NCBI GenBank assembly: GCA_905480605.1
Contig: CAJQRD010000078.1
Coordinates: forward strand, 1 to 64,000
DNA: 64,000 bases
Source: an uncultured Saprospiraceae bacterium
Lineage (GTDB): Bacteria > Bacteroidota > Bacteroidia > Chitinophagales > Saprospiraceae
Direction: 5' to 3'
Below, in pieces: positions 33,634 through 43,604 of the stretch. The position numbers and the translations under genes were made by a program. Position 1 is the first letter of the stretch, and each line of letters starts with the position of its first letter. The notes under the pieces were generated by a model. It made no database searches. It was not told where the DNA came from and saw nothing but the letters and a program-made list of their open reading frames with translations.

Positions 33634-35985
33634 TTAATTCTTATCTGGAAAGTACTTTTGCATTAGGTTATTCCATCGTGTAACATTTTGCCTTAACTTT
33701 GATAAATCAGCATCAACCTGTAGATTATAGTAATTATTATACCCATACGAAATAGCTTCCTCTAAGAAATTAAATCCAGATTCTACATTTCCTAGTAACG
33801 TTTCCATACAAGCCAGATTATATGTATAGCTTTTATGTTTTTTATAGTTTTTTGTCAAAAATTCCAAACATTTTTTAGCTGAAAAATAATCTTTCACTTT
33901 AAAAAAGTAATGTAAAACCCCTTCCTTGTAATATAAACTTGCCGAATCTAAAGCAAAAGCTTTTTCAAAATATAGCTTAGAGCTAACTAAGTCATCAACC
34001 ATTAAGTAATTTATACCTAAATCTACATATGTATTAATAATTGTTGAATCTATATCCTCGAGTTTATGAAGCGTTTCAATAGATTTTGGCATTTGGTTTA
34101 GTGCTCTATATGAGGCAGCCAAATTTGCCCATAAAAAACCAAAAGTCGAATCTATAGCAATCCCTTTTAATAATACATCTCTTCCAAGACTTGGTCTTCC
34201 AGAATTATTGTACAAAAAGCCAAGAAGAATATAAAGTTGTATGTCGTGTTTATTTGCAATTAACTGGGAAGTCCATATTTCTTCAGCCCTTTTAAGATCG
34301 ATACTATCATGATATTTTAAGTATTTACTAAAATATAATCTTGCATAAGCTTTTTGAATTGCAATAGTATCAGTCAATCCAGATGCATTATCTAGAACAG
34401 ACTTCGCACTTTCAAAATCGCCATAATTATCATGTAAGATAAGAGATGCCATAATAGTTGGAGAATTCCAATCCTTCACCTCATTATGAGCTTTTTTATA
34501 ATATACTTCTAGAGAATCTTTAAGTTTTAAGTTATATCCAAAAGAAATAGACATTAAGTGGTAAACATGCGGATTATGGGGTTCCCAAGTTAGAGATTCA
34601 CGGCAAAGCCTAATTATCTCTTTGCCATATTTTTCATTAAAATTATAATATCCTACTTTTATATACAGTAACCGCGCTTCGAAAAACAATTTTCTGGCTA
34701 TAAGTGACCTATACATATAATGATTTTCTCCCAAAATCTCAGCTGCTCGTTCTAATTGAATTGGATATTCTGAATACTTCTTATAAGCTTTTTTTCTAGA
34801 CAATGGTTTGCCCTCATCATTCAGCATACTAAATAATGCTTGTTGTGCATCGTCTTGTAGAGCCGCTGCATAATTTCGTTTCATGCTCGAATGCAATTTT
34901 TCTAACTGTGGTTCTTTTGATAAAGCAACATATAAATCATCTGCGCATTTATCTGTTGGACTAAAAAAACGTTTCTGAGCAATCGCATTCTTAAATTCCA
35001 TATACTTTTCTACAATTGTTGTGTCAGCATTCGCCAAAGCTTCTTCTTCGATTCCTCTCGACTCTACTGAGGCAAACATTTTCAAACCACCTTTTCTACT
35101 ATCAAGTATTACTTGAAGGTGTTCGGGAATAACTTCAGCAAGGCGCTCAGTATTTTTTCCAATAGTAAGGGGGATTTGACTTTGTGGCTCTACTTCAGGT
35201 GTCACAATGTCTTCTAAGTATCTTGTCAACTCTTTGAGATCAATGACTTTATCGTTATTGGTATCTGCCATTCCATAGAGACCATCTATTAAATGATAAC
35301 TAAACGCTCCTCTTCCGCCTCCCCATTGTTCACCTTCAATGCTGTATTCATCTGGCTGGCATGATAGTATTTTAACTTCGTTTGAATATTGTCTTGCTAA
35401 GTTACTTCCTGTTATCTGAGCACCATTAACTGAATTACCAGACAGTTTCCCTGAGCGGCAAGCATCCGCTATCATAACAACTTTTGCATTATTTTGTATA
35501 GAAATCGTTGAAATCACCTCCTGAAGCATTGACAACGGGAAGGCACCACCTGCCATATATACTTTAGCTGGTGCATCTCAACAAAGTAAAAATCCAGATT
35601 GAGTTAAACTTTTCTTTTCGACATCACCATGACCAGAAAAATATATAAAGACCTTATCATTTTCTCCTACTACTTCCCATAACCAATCTAAAGCTCCTGC
35701 AAATTGCGCTTGTGATGCATCTGAATTTAGCAAAACTTTTAAATGATCATTGTCCAGACTCCCTCCTGCCTCTGATTTTAAGTAATTGGCAAAAGCTATA
35801 GCATCCTTATCTGCGAAACGTAAATCTGGAATGTCTTCATCTTGGTAGTCAGAAATGCCAACAACAAGACCGTAAGTTTCTCCTATAGTACTATCTTTTT
35901 CCTTAATGGGTGTTAATCCTTTCTGTTGACCTGAAACAGTTAATGCCAAAAGAAATAGTCCAAGTATACTATAGTATTTAGCCAT
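33634..35985 (-). pseudogene. caspase-family (C14) peptidase with TPR tail, interrupted by TGA
   Basis: A signal peptide (MAKYYSILGLFLLALTVSGQ) and the first half of a caspase-like domain, including the catalytic-histidine motif YFSGHGD, run from 35985 to a TGA at 35578-35580. The same frame continues without a gap: DAPAKVYMAGGAFPL, the catalytic-cysteine motif ADACRSG, EF-hand-like DTNNDKVIDLKE, then about 450 residues of TPR helices to 33634. The stop therefore falls between the two catalytic residues, at a position after LLC where relatives have an ordinary residue, probably Trp. Nothing else is damaged. A fresh nonsense mutation, read-through or a base-call error are the choices. Such proteins are secreted or periplasmic with unknown targets. 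Confidence 0.75.
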
Positions 35986-36232
35986 TTTTTTGAGGTTTTA
36001 TGAATTCCATAATCTATTATCAATGCATAATTACTTATAAATAAATACAATGATTAATACCACTAAATTAGCAATATGTTACCTTATTTCAAAAAACAAC
36101 ATTCATACCAAGGCAAAAACAATTAAGCTTCCTATAATTTTAAAAGCAATCGCAAATCTACCAAGCAATAATCTAAGCTTAATTGCTGATCATTAGATGC
36201 TTAATAGGTGTTAGAACAGGTGAAGTTTTACT

Positions 36233-37363
36233 TTATAACTTAACAACTTCTAAAGCGCGGTTATCAAGCAATAAATAATATAAGCCCGAGTTTAATTCTT
36301 CAATAGAGATTTGATTGTTTAATGCATCTATTATCCCTGATTTGACAACCTTGCCATTATAATCGACAAATTGAAAAGACGTTGATTTTATCCTTTCCAT
36401 ATTTATAGATATGACATCATCACTCGGGTTTGGATAAACTATATAGACATTTAAATTACTTATCTCGTTTTCAACTGAAGTCGTACATCCTATCAAACCA
36501 TTCATATCATACTGCGATAAAAAGTTCCAAACCTCATTCGTGGCATTTATATCCATGTTGCCCCAAGCTCCTGGCCAATCGTGATCTCCCCCATTAACTT
36601 TAAAATGAATAACAGATGTGCAATTACTACCTTGGTCATAAACAAACTGTTCCACTGTACTTCCATCTAAACTATTGCTATCATTTACATTATAAAGATC
36701 CGCTTCTTCATCACAATTATTATGACTTGACCAATAACTTATAACTTCATCAATAGACTTTGACCAAAATGCACCATTATATGGCACTGTGCCATCAGCA
36801 TCTCCATGAACTTGTAAAACTGGAACAATACGTTGCGGGTTACAAGCATCATAAGTCTGAGGTGTCATTGACCCCGTAACAGATGCAACAGCCGTTATTC
36901 GATCACTCATTTGACAAGCCAATAAAAAACTCATATATCCACCGTTAGACATTCCAGTACTATATACGCGTGATTCATCAATGTTGTATTCTGAAACTAA
37001 ATCATCTAAAAGAACATCCACAAACCCAACATCATCAACATTACTTCCTAGGGTAAATCCACCAACATTCCAATGCGTACTTCCATTAAAAAGAAGTCCC
37101 TGAGGATAAACTGCAATAAAATTTTCTGATTCTGCTAAATTATTAAACCTGGAATATATCATTAATAAATTAGCGTTGCTTGTAAATCCATGAAAGCAAA
37201 ACAATAAAGGAAGTGGTTCATTACCGTCATAATCAGATGGTGTATAAACAATATATTCACGATCATTGCCATCATGAATTAGCGTTTTGTTTTCAACTTG
37301 TGCATTTATAGAACAATATGCCAATACGCAAATAAATAAAAAGTAGAGTTTCGAATGTTTCAT
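36233..37363 (-). CDS. secreted esterase (PHB depolymerase/feruloyl esterase type) with T9SS sorting domain
   Basis: The start is taken at the ATG at 37363, which begins a clean signal peptide (MKHSKLYFLFICVLAYCSINAQ) and leaves 14 bp after the upstream gene; a longer frame from 37396 would overlap that gene. The alpha/beta-hydrolase domain has the oxyanion region FCFHGFTSN, the nucleophile elbow GMSNGG, the acid in VHGDADGTVPY and the histidine in GGDHDWPG. This is the esterase D/LpqC-like group that includes polyhydroxybutyrate depolymerases and feruloyl esterases. The last 80 residues (YPNPSDD, SGLYYLLL) are a type A T9SS C-terminal sorting domain, so the enzyme is exported across the outer membrane or attached to the cell surface. 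Confidence 0.85.
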   Translation of the reverse strand: MKHSKLYFLFICVLAYCSINAQVENKTLIHDGNDREYIVYTPSDYDGNEPLPLLFCFHGFTSNANLLMIYSRFNNLAESENFIAVYPQGLLFNGSTHWNVGGFTLGSNVDDVGFVDVLLDDLVSEYNIDESRVYSTGMSNGGYMSFLLACQMSDRITAVASVTGSMTPQTYDACNPQRIVPVLQVHGDADGTVPYNGAFWSKSIDEVISYWSSHNNCDEEADLYNVNDSNSLDGSTVEQFVYDQGSNCTSVIHFKVNGGDHDWPGAWGNMDINATNEVWNFLSQYDMNGLIGCTTSVENEISNLNVYIVYPNPSDDVISINMERIKSTSFQFVDYNGKVVKSGIIDALNNQISIEELNSGLYYLLLDNRALEVVKL

Positions 37364-37377
37364 AAAATTCCTTTTTT

Positions 37378-40300
37378 TTAATTTCTCCAACAACACTGGG
37401 GCATCATATGACTATTAGTTTCCATGAAATAAGGATATGCATTTCCAGAACCTTCTTGCTCAAAATAAAACTTGGTTCGTTCTTTAGGTTCATTTCCAAT
37501 CTCATTCATAGTGGCAGAGTCATACAATCTACCATTTATCATTGTATAAATTACATTTTCAGATTCACGGATATTAGACAATGGATCGCCATCTATTACA
37601 ATTAGATCGGCCAACTTACCTACTTCAATACTTCCCAATTGATGATCCATTCCTAAATACTCTGCACCATTAATTGTTGCACATTTTAAGGCTTGATGAT
37701 TTGACATACCACCTTGTTGCAACATCCATAACTCCCAATGCGCACCTAGTCCTTGTAATTGTCCGTGTGCTCCAAGATTTATATTAACACCTGCAGTGTG
37801 CAATTTGTTTAGAGATTTTGAAGTTAAGATGTGGCCATTCTCATACTCTTCTTCTGGCAACATAACTCTATGCCTCGAACGACTATCAACAATTCCCCTT
37901 GGTGTAAAAGATAAGAGTCTTTCTTTTTCCCAAACGTTTGTATGTTGATACCAATAATACTCACCGCTCACACTTCCATAATTTACAACCAACGTTGGTG
38001 TATTGTGCGTTTTAGTAGACTTCCAGAAATTGACAACATCGTTATACAAAGGTACCACAGGAATATTATGTTCAACGCCTGTATGTCCGTCTTGTATCAT
38101 ACTCATATTGTGGAAGAAAAATGAACCGCCTTCAGGCACAACTATGATATCTAATTCTCTTGCCGCTTGCATTATTTGTTGTCGTTGTTCTCTCCTTGGT
38201 TGATTGTAACTCTTCACAGAAAAAGCGCCAAATGCTTTCGTTCTTCTCAACGCTGATCGAGCATCCTCCAAGTTATTAACAACAGCTTTAAAGTCACCTT
38301 CCGCACCGTAAAGAATTGTTCCTGTACTGAACAATCGAGGGCCAACCATTTCTCCTGCTTTTATCATTTCTGACTGTGCAAAAACCATTTCCGTATTTGC
38401 AGATGGATCATGTGATGTTGTCACACCGTAAGCCAAATTAGCATAATATTCCCATTGCTTTTGAGGTGATAATCCATATCTAAAATTACCACTGTGTGCA
38501 TGTACATCCATTATACCAGGCATTATAGTCTTGCCTTCACAATCTATCACCTTAGCTTTATTTGGCACTGCTACATCCTCCCCTACTTGCATTATAATAT
38601 TATTTTCAACTATTACCGTACCGTTATTAAATACCAAGTCCCCATTCATAGTGATAACTTTTGCATTCGTAAAAGCAATAGCTCCTCCTGGTTTATCTGT
38701 TTCAACAGGCACAGTAATTTTAACACCCAAACTATCCATTGGCGGAATACTATCAACTGAACCTTCTAAGAACTTAAATCTCTCTGTTAGTTTATCTGAG
38801 TAATATTCATTGCCTAAGGTCCAGTGTAATTCGTCGCTATCTTTAGACCAGTGAATATTTATACCTGCATCTTTTGCTACTTGAGCTACTGGAACAGCTT
38901 TGGTTTTACTTGTAATTCCTATTTTCTTTCCTGTCTTTGGAAATGGTGCGATATACACCTTGTACAATTCAGACCATGCTACCCATTTATTGTCAGGGCT
39001 GATTATATATCTCTGTGTATGCTTCCCATCAAAGTGTTCTTTTTTATCCTTCCCATTCAAATCAACACTTTCGTATGACTTTGTAAGGCTTCCAAATAAA
39101 TAACCACCCTTTTGATAGTATACTCTAAGTCCATCTTTTGAAAACACTGGATATTCTCCTTGTGAACTAATAAGTATTTTCTTCCCAGTTTTGATGTTAT
39201 GTGTATAAATTCCTGGTTCTTGACAGTGCACATATCCTTGATGGCTGTTACCTCCATCTTTACGGTAAACAATCAAATTACCATCTTGACTCATTTGAGG
39301 TGTTCTGTAAATACCTGGCTCACTTATAATATCCGATATTGTTTTTGAATTCAAATTAACCTGTTTGACAGTTCCCATTGTTTCATCATTCCAAGACACA
39401 TAAGTCAATGTTTGTCCATCGTTTGAAAACGAAGGCTCAAATTCAAAGTCCTTAGATGCTGTTACTCTTTTGGCTTTACCATTCGATAATTTAGCTTCCC
39501 ATAAATATCCTAAGGCATTAAAGACTAATGAATTCCCAACTGGAGAAGTCACTGCATTTCTAATTACTTTAGCCTCAAAATTATCTACATGCGCATGATT
39601 TTTGACACGTAAAGTTTCAGCCATTTTCGTTTTCACATTTACAGAAAAGGGTATCTCTGTAGCCTTACCTGATTGAGAATCAACTTTCCATATTTTTCCC
39701 AATCCATAGATCACAATGTGTTTATCTCCAGGCATCCAATCAAAACCTGGATGCACTCCAAATATTGCCCATGCTTCTTGCTGGTCCTTACTCAAATTAT
39801 CAAACAAAGTAAATGTCTGTCCTGTCTCTATATCGTAAACACACAAGACCGTTTTCGTTCTTATTCTTTTTATAAATGCCAATTTCTTACCATCATTTGA
39901 AACTTCAGGTCTGAATGCTCCACCTGGTCCTGAAAGAATTGTTTTTATTTCTCCCTTTTCAAAATCATACCTCTTAATTGTATAAATCTGGCTGTTTGGA
40001 TCTTTATTATATTGAAAAAATCCACCAGGGTAATCATCTTCACTATAGTATAAATATTTCCCATCCGAAGAAGTACTTGGTTCATTTACATCTTGTTGGT
40101 CATTCTTTTTCTTTGTCAATTGAATTCCAGCTCCCCCTGTTTTGTGGTACATCCACATTTCACCTGCTCCCAATGATCTTCCTGATGTAAAGTGCTTGCG
40201 CGCCACAATGTAATTGCCATCGGCTGTCCATACTCCATTGTTTAAAAGCCTGAATTCTTCCTTGGTAATTTGAATTGCATTTTCTCCATTAGAATCCATA

Positions 40301-40650
40301 ACCCAGCAGTTATCTGCTCCTCCGGCATCACTGGTAAATAATACTTTCTGTCCATTTGGACTAAACCTGGGCTGTACCTCCCAAGGAATACCGGACCTCA
40401 ATACGGTTGCCTTGCCCCCTGTAATTGGCATGCTATAAATATCACCCAACATATCAAAAACTATTGTCTTACCATCTGGGCTTACATCAAGGTTCATCCA
40501 AGTTCCTTCATCAGTAGTAAAATCAATCTCGTTCCACGTTCCTTCCCCACCTGGATTGGCGACATCCCATTTTTTATCTTTGTCTTTGTCTTGCGCAAAA
40601 CTGTTGAAGCCTAGCAATAATAAGGCTGTTATATAGATTATAGATTTCAT
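37378..40650 (-). CDS. exported amidohydrolase with N-terminal WD40-like (TolB/PD40) propeller
   Basis: A 1090-residue protein with a signal peptide (MKSIIYITALLLLGFNSFAQ). Residues 45-620 are PD40/TolB-type beta-propeller repeats (SPDGKTIVF, SPNGQKVLF, SSDGKYLYYS and so on). Residues 650-1060 are an amidohydrolase domain with the metal motif DVHAHSGN (about 715) and the C-terminal GSIEVGKLADLIVIDGDPL. The combination is a known Bacteroidota and Gammaproteobacteria family of unknown substrate, related to dipeptidases and prolidases. It is transcribed with the secreted esterase directly downstream. There is no sorting domain, so periplasmic or outer-membrane-associated localisation is likely. 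Confidence 0.88.
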   Translation of the reverse strand: MKSIIYITALLLLGFNSFAQDKDKDKKWDVANPGGEGTWNEIDFTTDEGTWMNLDVSPDGKTIVFDMLGDIYSMPITGGKATVLRSGIPWEVQPRFSPNGQKVLFTSDAGGADNCWVMDSNGENAIQITKEEFRLLNNGVWTADGNYIVARKHFTSGRSLGAGEMWMYHKTGGAGIQLTKKKNDQQDVNEPSTSSDGKYLYYSEDDYPGGFFQYNKDPNSQIYTIKRYDFEKGEIKTILSGPGGAFRPEVSNDGKKLAFIKRIRTKTVLCVYDIETGQTFTLFDNLSKDQQEAWAIFGVHPGFDWMPGDKHIVIYGLGKIWKVDSQSGKATEIPFSVNVKTKMAETLRVKNHAHVDNFEAKVIRNAVTSPVGNSLVFNALGYLWEAKLSNGKAKRVTASKDFEFEPSFSNDGQTLTYVSWNDETMGTVKQVNLNSKTISDIISEPGIYRTPQMSQDGNLIVYRKDGGNSHQGYVHCQEPGIYTHNIKTGKKILISSQGEYPVFSKDGLRVYYQKGGYLFGSLTKSYESVDLNGKDKKEHFDGKHTQRYIISPDNKWVAWSELYKVYIAPFPKTGKKIGITSKTKAVPVAQVAKDAGINIHWSKDSDELHWTLGNEYYSDKLTERFKFLEGSVDSIPPMDSLGVKITVPVETDKPGGAIAFTNAKVITMNGDLVFNNGTVIVENNIIMQVGEDVAVPNKAKVIDCEGKTIMPGIMDVHAHSGNFRYGLSPQKQWEYYANLAYGVTTSHDPSANTEMVFAQSEMIKAGEMVGPRLFSTGTILYGAEGDFKAVVNNLEDARSALRRTKAFGAFSVKSYNQPRREQRQQIMQAARELDIIVVPEGGSFFFHNMSMIQDGHTGVEHNIPVVPLYNDVVNFWKSTKTHNTPTLVVNYGSVSGEYYWYQHTNVWEKERLLSFTPRGIVDSRSRHRVMLPEEEYENGHILTSKSLNKLHTAGVNINLGAHGQLQGLGAHWELWMLQQGGMSNHQALKCATINGAEYLGMDHQLGSIEVGKLADLIVIDGDPLSNIRESENVIYTMINGRLYDSATMNEIGNEPKERTKFYFEQEGSGNAYPYFMETNSHMMPQCCWRN

Positions 40651-40724
40651 GATTCAGTATTTGATGGTGAATATACGAATATCGTTTTATGTAGGAAACA
40701 TCGTGAATATGATCTTTACTTTTT

Positions 40725-40871
40725 CTCTCAAAAAGGTCACGAAGAGAATACACGGAGTTTCACAGAGGGGTTTCTCTTCTCTACTTTTATTTGAAATCTA
40801 AAATGCTTTTTCGGGAAGTATTAAACTGACCATTTTACCACAGAGATTTCTGAGAATACACAGAGAAATAC
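40725..40871. repeat. dispersed CACAGAG-type intergenic repeats, copies 2 and 3
   Basis: GTCACGAAGAGAATACACGG followed by AGTTTCACAGAG (40737-40770) and ACCACAGAGATTTCTGAGAATA followed by CACAGAGAAATAC (40838-40871) are two copies of the CTCTGTG repeat family, inverted relative to the copy at 28239. The 333-bp gap has no gene. Further right, 40904-40941 holds a degenerate direct repeat of ACATTGTTAAC. Confidence 0.65.
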
Positions 40872-40983
40872 AAATTTGTTATAACAAACAATCATTAGGC
40901 TATTCAAGCATTGTTAACATTATTGACATTGTTAACATTGTTTTACTAAAAATAAGTATATTCAACTTTAGATTTAAAAATAT

Positions 40984-41241
40984 ATGAAAGGGAATTACCT
41001 AAATGGATATTGGAAACAAAATATTAGATACTTGATAATGTTGTTGAGTATTTGGTTTATTGTTTCATATGGTTGTGGTATTTTATTTGCCGACAATTTA
41101 AATGCTTTTAAAATTGGCGGTTTTCCATTGGGGTTCTGGTTTGCCCAGCAAGGATCAATATATGTCTTTGTGATATTAATCTTTGTATATGTCCATCTTA
41201 TGAATAAACTTGACCGATTTTATGATGTCGATGAAATATAA
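40984..41241 (+). CDS. DUF4212 small subunit of a sodium:solute symporter
   Basis: An 85-residue protein with two membrane helices. The family pattern is YWKQNIRYLIMLLSIWFIVSYGCGILFAD at the start, then FPLGFWFAQQGSIYVFVILIFVYVHLMNKLD. Proteins of this family are encoded directly before a large SSS-family transporter and are taken to be its small subunit. That transporter starts 42 bp downstream, so the two are one functional unit for uptake of acetate or a related short organic acid. Confidence 0.9.
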   Translation: MKGNYLNGYWKQNIRYLIMLLSIWFIVSYGCGILFADNLNAFKIGGFPLGFWFAQQGSIYVFVILIFVYVHLMNKLDRFYDVDEI

Positions 41242-41283
41242 AACCAACTGAGAGTCATTGCCTAAAATCAATAAAAAATTAAA

Positions 41284-42978
41284 ATGAGCGTTCAAACATG
41301 GACATTTATTATAGTCGGTATTACATTTGCAATTTACATTAGTATTGCAATTTGGGCGCGTGCTGGATCAACTAAGGAGTTTTATGTAGCTGGCAGCAGT
41401 GTTTCTCCATTGGCTAACGGAATGGCAACAGCAGCGGACTGGATGTCTGCAGCATCATATCTTTCAATGGCTGGCCTTATTTCTTTTATGGGATATAGCG
41501 GTTCTCAATACTTAATGGGTTGGACCGGTGGCTATGTGTTACTTGCTTTATTACTTGCACCCTATCTAAGGAAATTTGGGAAATTTACAGTACCTGACTT
41601 TATCGGAGAAAGATATTATTCCAAGCAAGCAAGATTGGTTGCTTTGATATGTGCCATTTTTGTATCATTCACCTATGTTGTAGGACAAATGAAAGGAGTT
41701 GGCGTTGCATTTGCTCGTTTTTTAGAAGTACCTTATACTACTGGGATTTTTATTGGAATTGCAATCGTTTTCTTCTATGCTGTATTAGGAGGCATGAAGG
41801 GAATTACCTATACTCAAGTGGCTCAATATTGTGTTTTGATATTTGCCTTTACTGTTCCTGCTGTTTTCATTTCCCTTCAAATGGTAAACAATCCTATTCC
41901 ACAACTAGGAATGGGTGGCACCGTATCCGATGGAACTTATTTACTGGACAAATTAAACATGCTGAGTACCGATTTGGGATTCGACGAATATACCTCTATG
42001 GGGATGGATGATCGAATAAATGTATTTTTTATAACCGCAGCATTGATGTTTGGAACTGCAGGGCTCCCACATGTCATTGTACGTTTCTTCACCGTTCCAA
42101 GAGTTAGAGATGCGCGAAAATCTGCTGGATACGCATTGCTGTTTATCGCAATTTTATACACAACAGCACCAGCTGTTGCTGTATTTGCAAGAACCAACCT
42201 TCTTCAAACAGTTAGTAATCAACCCTATGTCGAAATGCCAACATGGTTTAACAAATGGGAAGAATCTAAATTGATAACATTTGAGGACAAAAATAAAGAT
42301 GGCCTAATCCAATATGTTGCAGATAAGACACAAAATGAATTGGTCATAGACAGAGATATAATGGTTTTGGCTAATCCGGAAATAGCCAATCTTCCATCTT
42401 GGGTAATTGCCCTGGTTGTAGCTGGTGGATTGGCAGCGGCACTATCAACAGCTGCTGGATTGTTACTTGTTATTGCAACTTCCATTTCACACGATTTATT
42501 AAAGAAGTATTTACGTCCAAATATTTCTGACAAGGGGGAATTATTAGCAGCTAGGATTTCAATTGCAGCAGCTGTTATCCTAGCAGGTTTAGCAGGATTA
42601 AACCCACCAGGTTTTGTAGCACAAGTTGTAGCGTTGGCATTTGGACTCGCTGCATCTTCCTTTTTTCCAGCTATTATATTAGGCATTTTTGACAAACGAA
42701 TGAACAAAGAAGGTGCTGTCGCAGGAATGATAATAGGAATTCTATTTACAACTGCATATATTTGGTATTTCAAACCACAACTAGGAGGACCAGGTACACC
42801 AGATGGTTACTGGTTTGGTATTAAACCAGAAGGGATTGGAACTTTAGGTATGTTTATCAATATGATTATAGCTTTGGTTGTCAGCAGAATGACCCCAGCT
42901 CCTCCTCAAGAAGTTCAGGATTTAGTGGAGGATATTAGAATTCCTAGAGGGGCCAGTGAAGTCAAATCGGTTCATTGA
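41284..42978 (+). CDS. sodium:solute symporter family protein, acetate/ActP-like
   Basis: A 564-residue transporter of the SSS family with about 13 membrane segments. ActP-type features are AGSSVSPLANGMATAADWMSA (residues 36-56), VGQMKGVGVAFARFLEV, GTAGLPHVIVRFFTVP and GLAAALSTAAGLLLVIATSISHDLL. A soluble insert of about 80 residues lies between the eighth and ninth segments (WFNKWEESKLITFEDKNKDG). It is paired with the DUF4212 subunit upstream. With acetyl-CoA synthetase at 50278 it offers acetate uptake and activation, complementing the acetate-forming Pta-AckA pair. Confidence 0.88.
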   Translation: MSVQTWTFIIVGITFAIYISIAIWARAGSTKEFYVAGSSVSPLANGMATAADWMSAASYLSMAGLISFMGYSGSQYLMGWTGGYVLLALLLAPYLRKFGKFTVPDFIGERYYSKQARLVALICAIFVSFTYVVGQMKGVGVAFARFLEVPYTTGIFIGIAIVFFYAVLGGMKGITYTQVAQYCVLIFAFTVPAVFISLQMVNNPIPQLGMGGTVSDGTYLLDKLNMLSTDLGFDEYTSMGMDDRINVFFITAALMFGTAGLPHVIVRFFTVPRVRDARKSAGYALLFIAILYTTAPAVAVFARTNLLQTVSNQPYVEMPTWFNKWEESKLITFEDKNKDGLIQYVADKTQNELVIDRDIMVLANPEIANLPSWVIALVVAGGLAAALSTAAGLLLVIATSISHDLLKKYLRPNISDKGELLAARISIAAAVILAGLAGLNPPGFVAQVVALAFGLAASSFFPAIILGIFDKRMNKEGAVAGMIIGILFTTAYIWYFKPQLGGPGTPDGYWFGIKPEGIGTLGMFINMIIALVVSRMTPAPPQEVQDLVEDIRIPRGASEVKSVH

Positions 42979-43039
42979 TAGCCCTATAAAAAACCAATCT
43001 AATTCATACAAAACATACCAATTAACTCACTTTTCAAAT

Positions 43040-43082
43040 TGATGTTTATCATACAAATCAAATTTAAATATTGAAATATTTG
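43040..43082 (+). promoter_or_regulatory. Crp/Fnr-like operator and -7 element before the macro-domain pseudogene
   Basis: TGAT-GTTT-ATCA at 43040-43051 is a perfect palindrome of the Fnr type and matches TRAY-N4-RTYA at all eight positions. AATATTTG, one base from TAnnTTTG, begins at 43075, 29.5 bp from the centre. The reading frame it would have served, starting at 43116, is decayed. Confidence 0.5.
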
Positions 43083-43115
43083 GGTATACTATTAAGATCA
43101 ATTAAACATATAGAA

Positions 43116-43591
43116 ATGATAAAAGAAGTTAAAGGAGATATCTTAAAATAGGAGCACAGGCCATTGCTCATGGTGTTGCACCTAAAAATCACTTAGATAG
43201 AGAGCTGGCGTTAAGTCTAAGAGAAAACTATCCTGCTATGGCTAAAGATTTCAGACATTATTGAAGATTAGAAAATCCAAATCCAGGAGAAGTATGGATC
43301 TGAGAAACAGTCAATAATGCTAGAATTTTTAAACTAATGACATAAGAACCTGCTCCAACATTAAATGGTCATCCAGGCAATGCCAGTATACATAATGTTA
43401 TTTACTATTATAAAAATATTGTCAAGAAAGAAAAAATTAAAAGTCCCGCAATTCCGAAACTAGCTACTGGTTATGGAAAGTTACAGTGGGAAGAAGTATT
43501 TCCACTTATCCAAGAAAAATTGAAAGACCTGGATATTCCAATTTATATATATTCCACCTTTGAAAAAGACTTGAAGCCTGAAGAGAACTAA
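43116..43591 (+). pseudogene. decayed macro-domain (ADP-ribose-binding) protein
   Basis: From the ATG at 43116 (MIKEVKGDILK) the frame hits TAG after 11 codons, then shifts. Downstream AQAIAHGVAPKNHLDRELAL, FRHY-stop-RLENPNPGEVWI-stop-ETVNNARIFKLMT-stop-EPAP and KSPAIPKLATGYGKLQWEE can be read up to TAA at 43591. The order of motifs (GDI near the start, IAHGVA, the P-KLATG-G-L-W loop) is that of stand-alone macro domains. One frameshift and four internal stops (TAG, TGA, TGA, TAA) make true inactivation certain. Two of the stops are at positions where relatives have Trp or Gln. Confidence 0.8.
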
Positions 43592-43604
43592 TTTTGAAAA
43601 CTCT

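Noticed and set aside
35578-35580. TGA in the caspase gene as selenocysteine or as a recoded Trp codon
   Set aside because: TGA is used as a normal stop in other genes here (for example mlaE), TGG is used throughout for Trp, and no SECIS-like element was noticed. A mutation or base-call error is simpler.
36233-37396. Longer start of the secreted esterase at 37396
   Set aside because: It would overlap the upstream gene and put eleven mostly charged residues before a good signal peptide; ATG 37363 is preferred.
38494-38803. Plus-strand frames of 88-90 codons within the amidohydrolase gene
   Set aside because: Shadow frames opposite a clear 1090-codon gene; no family features.
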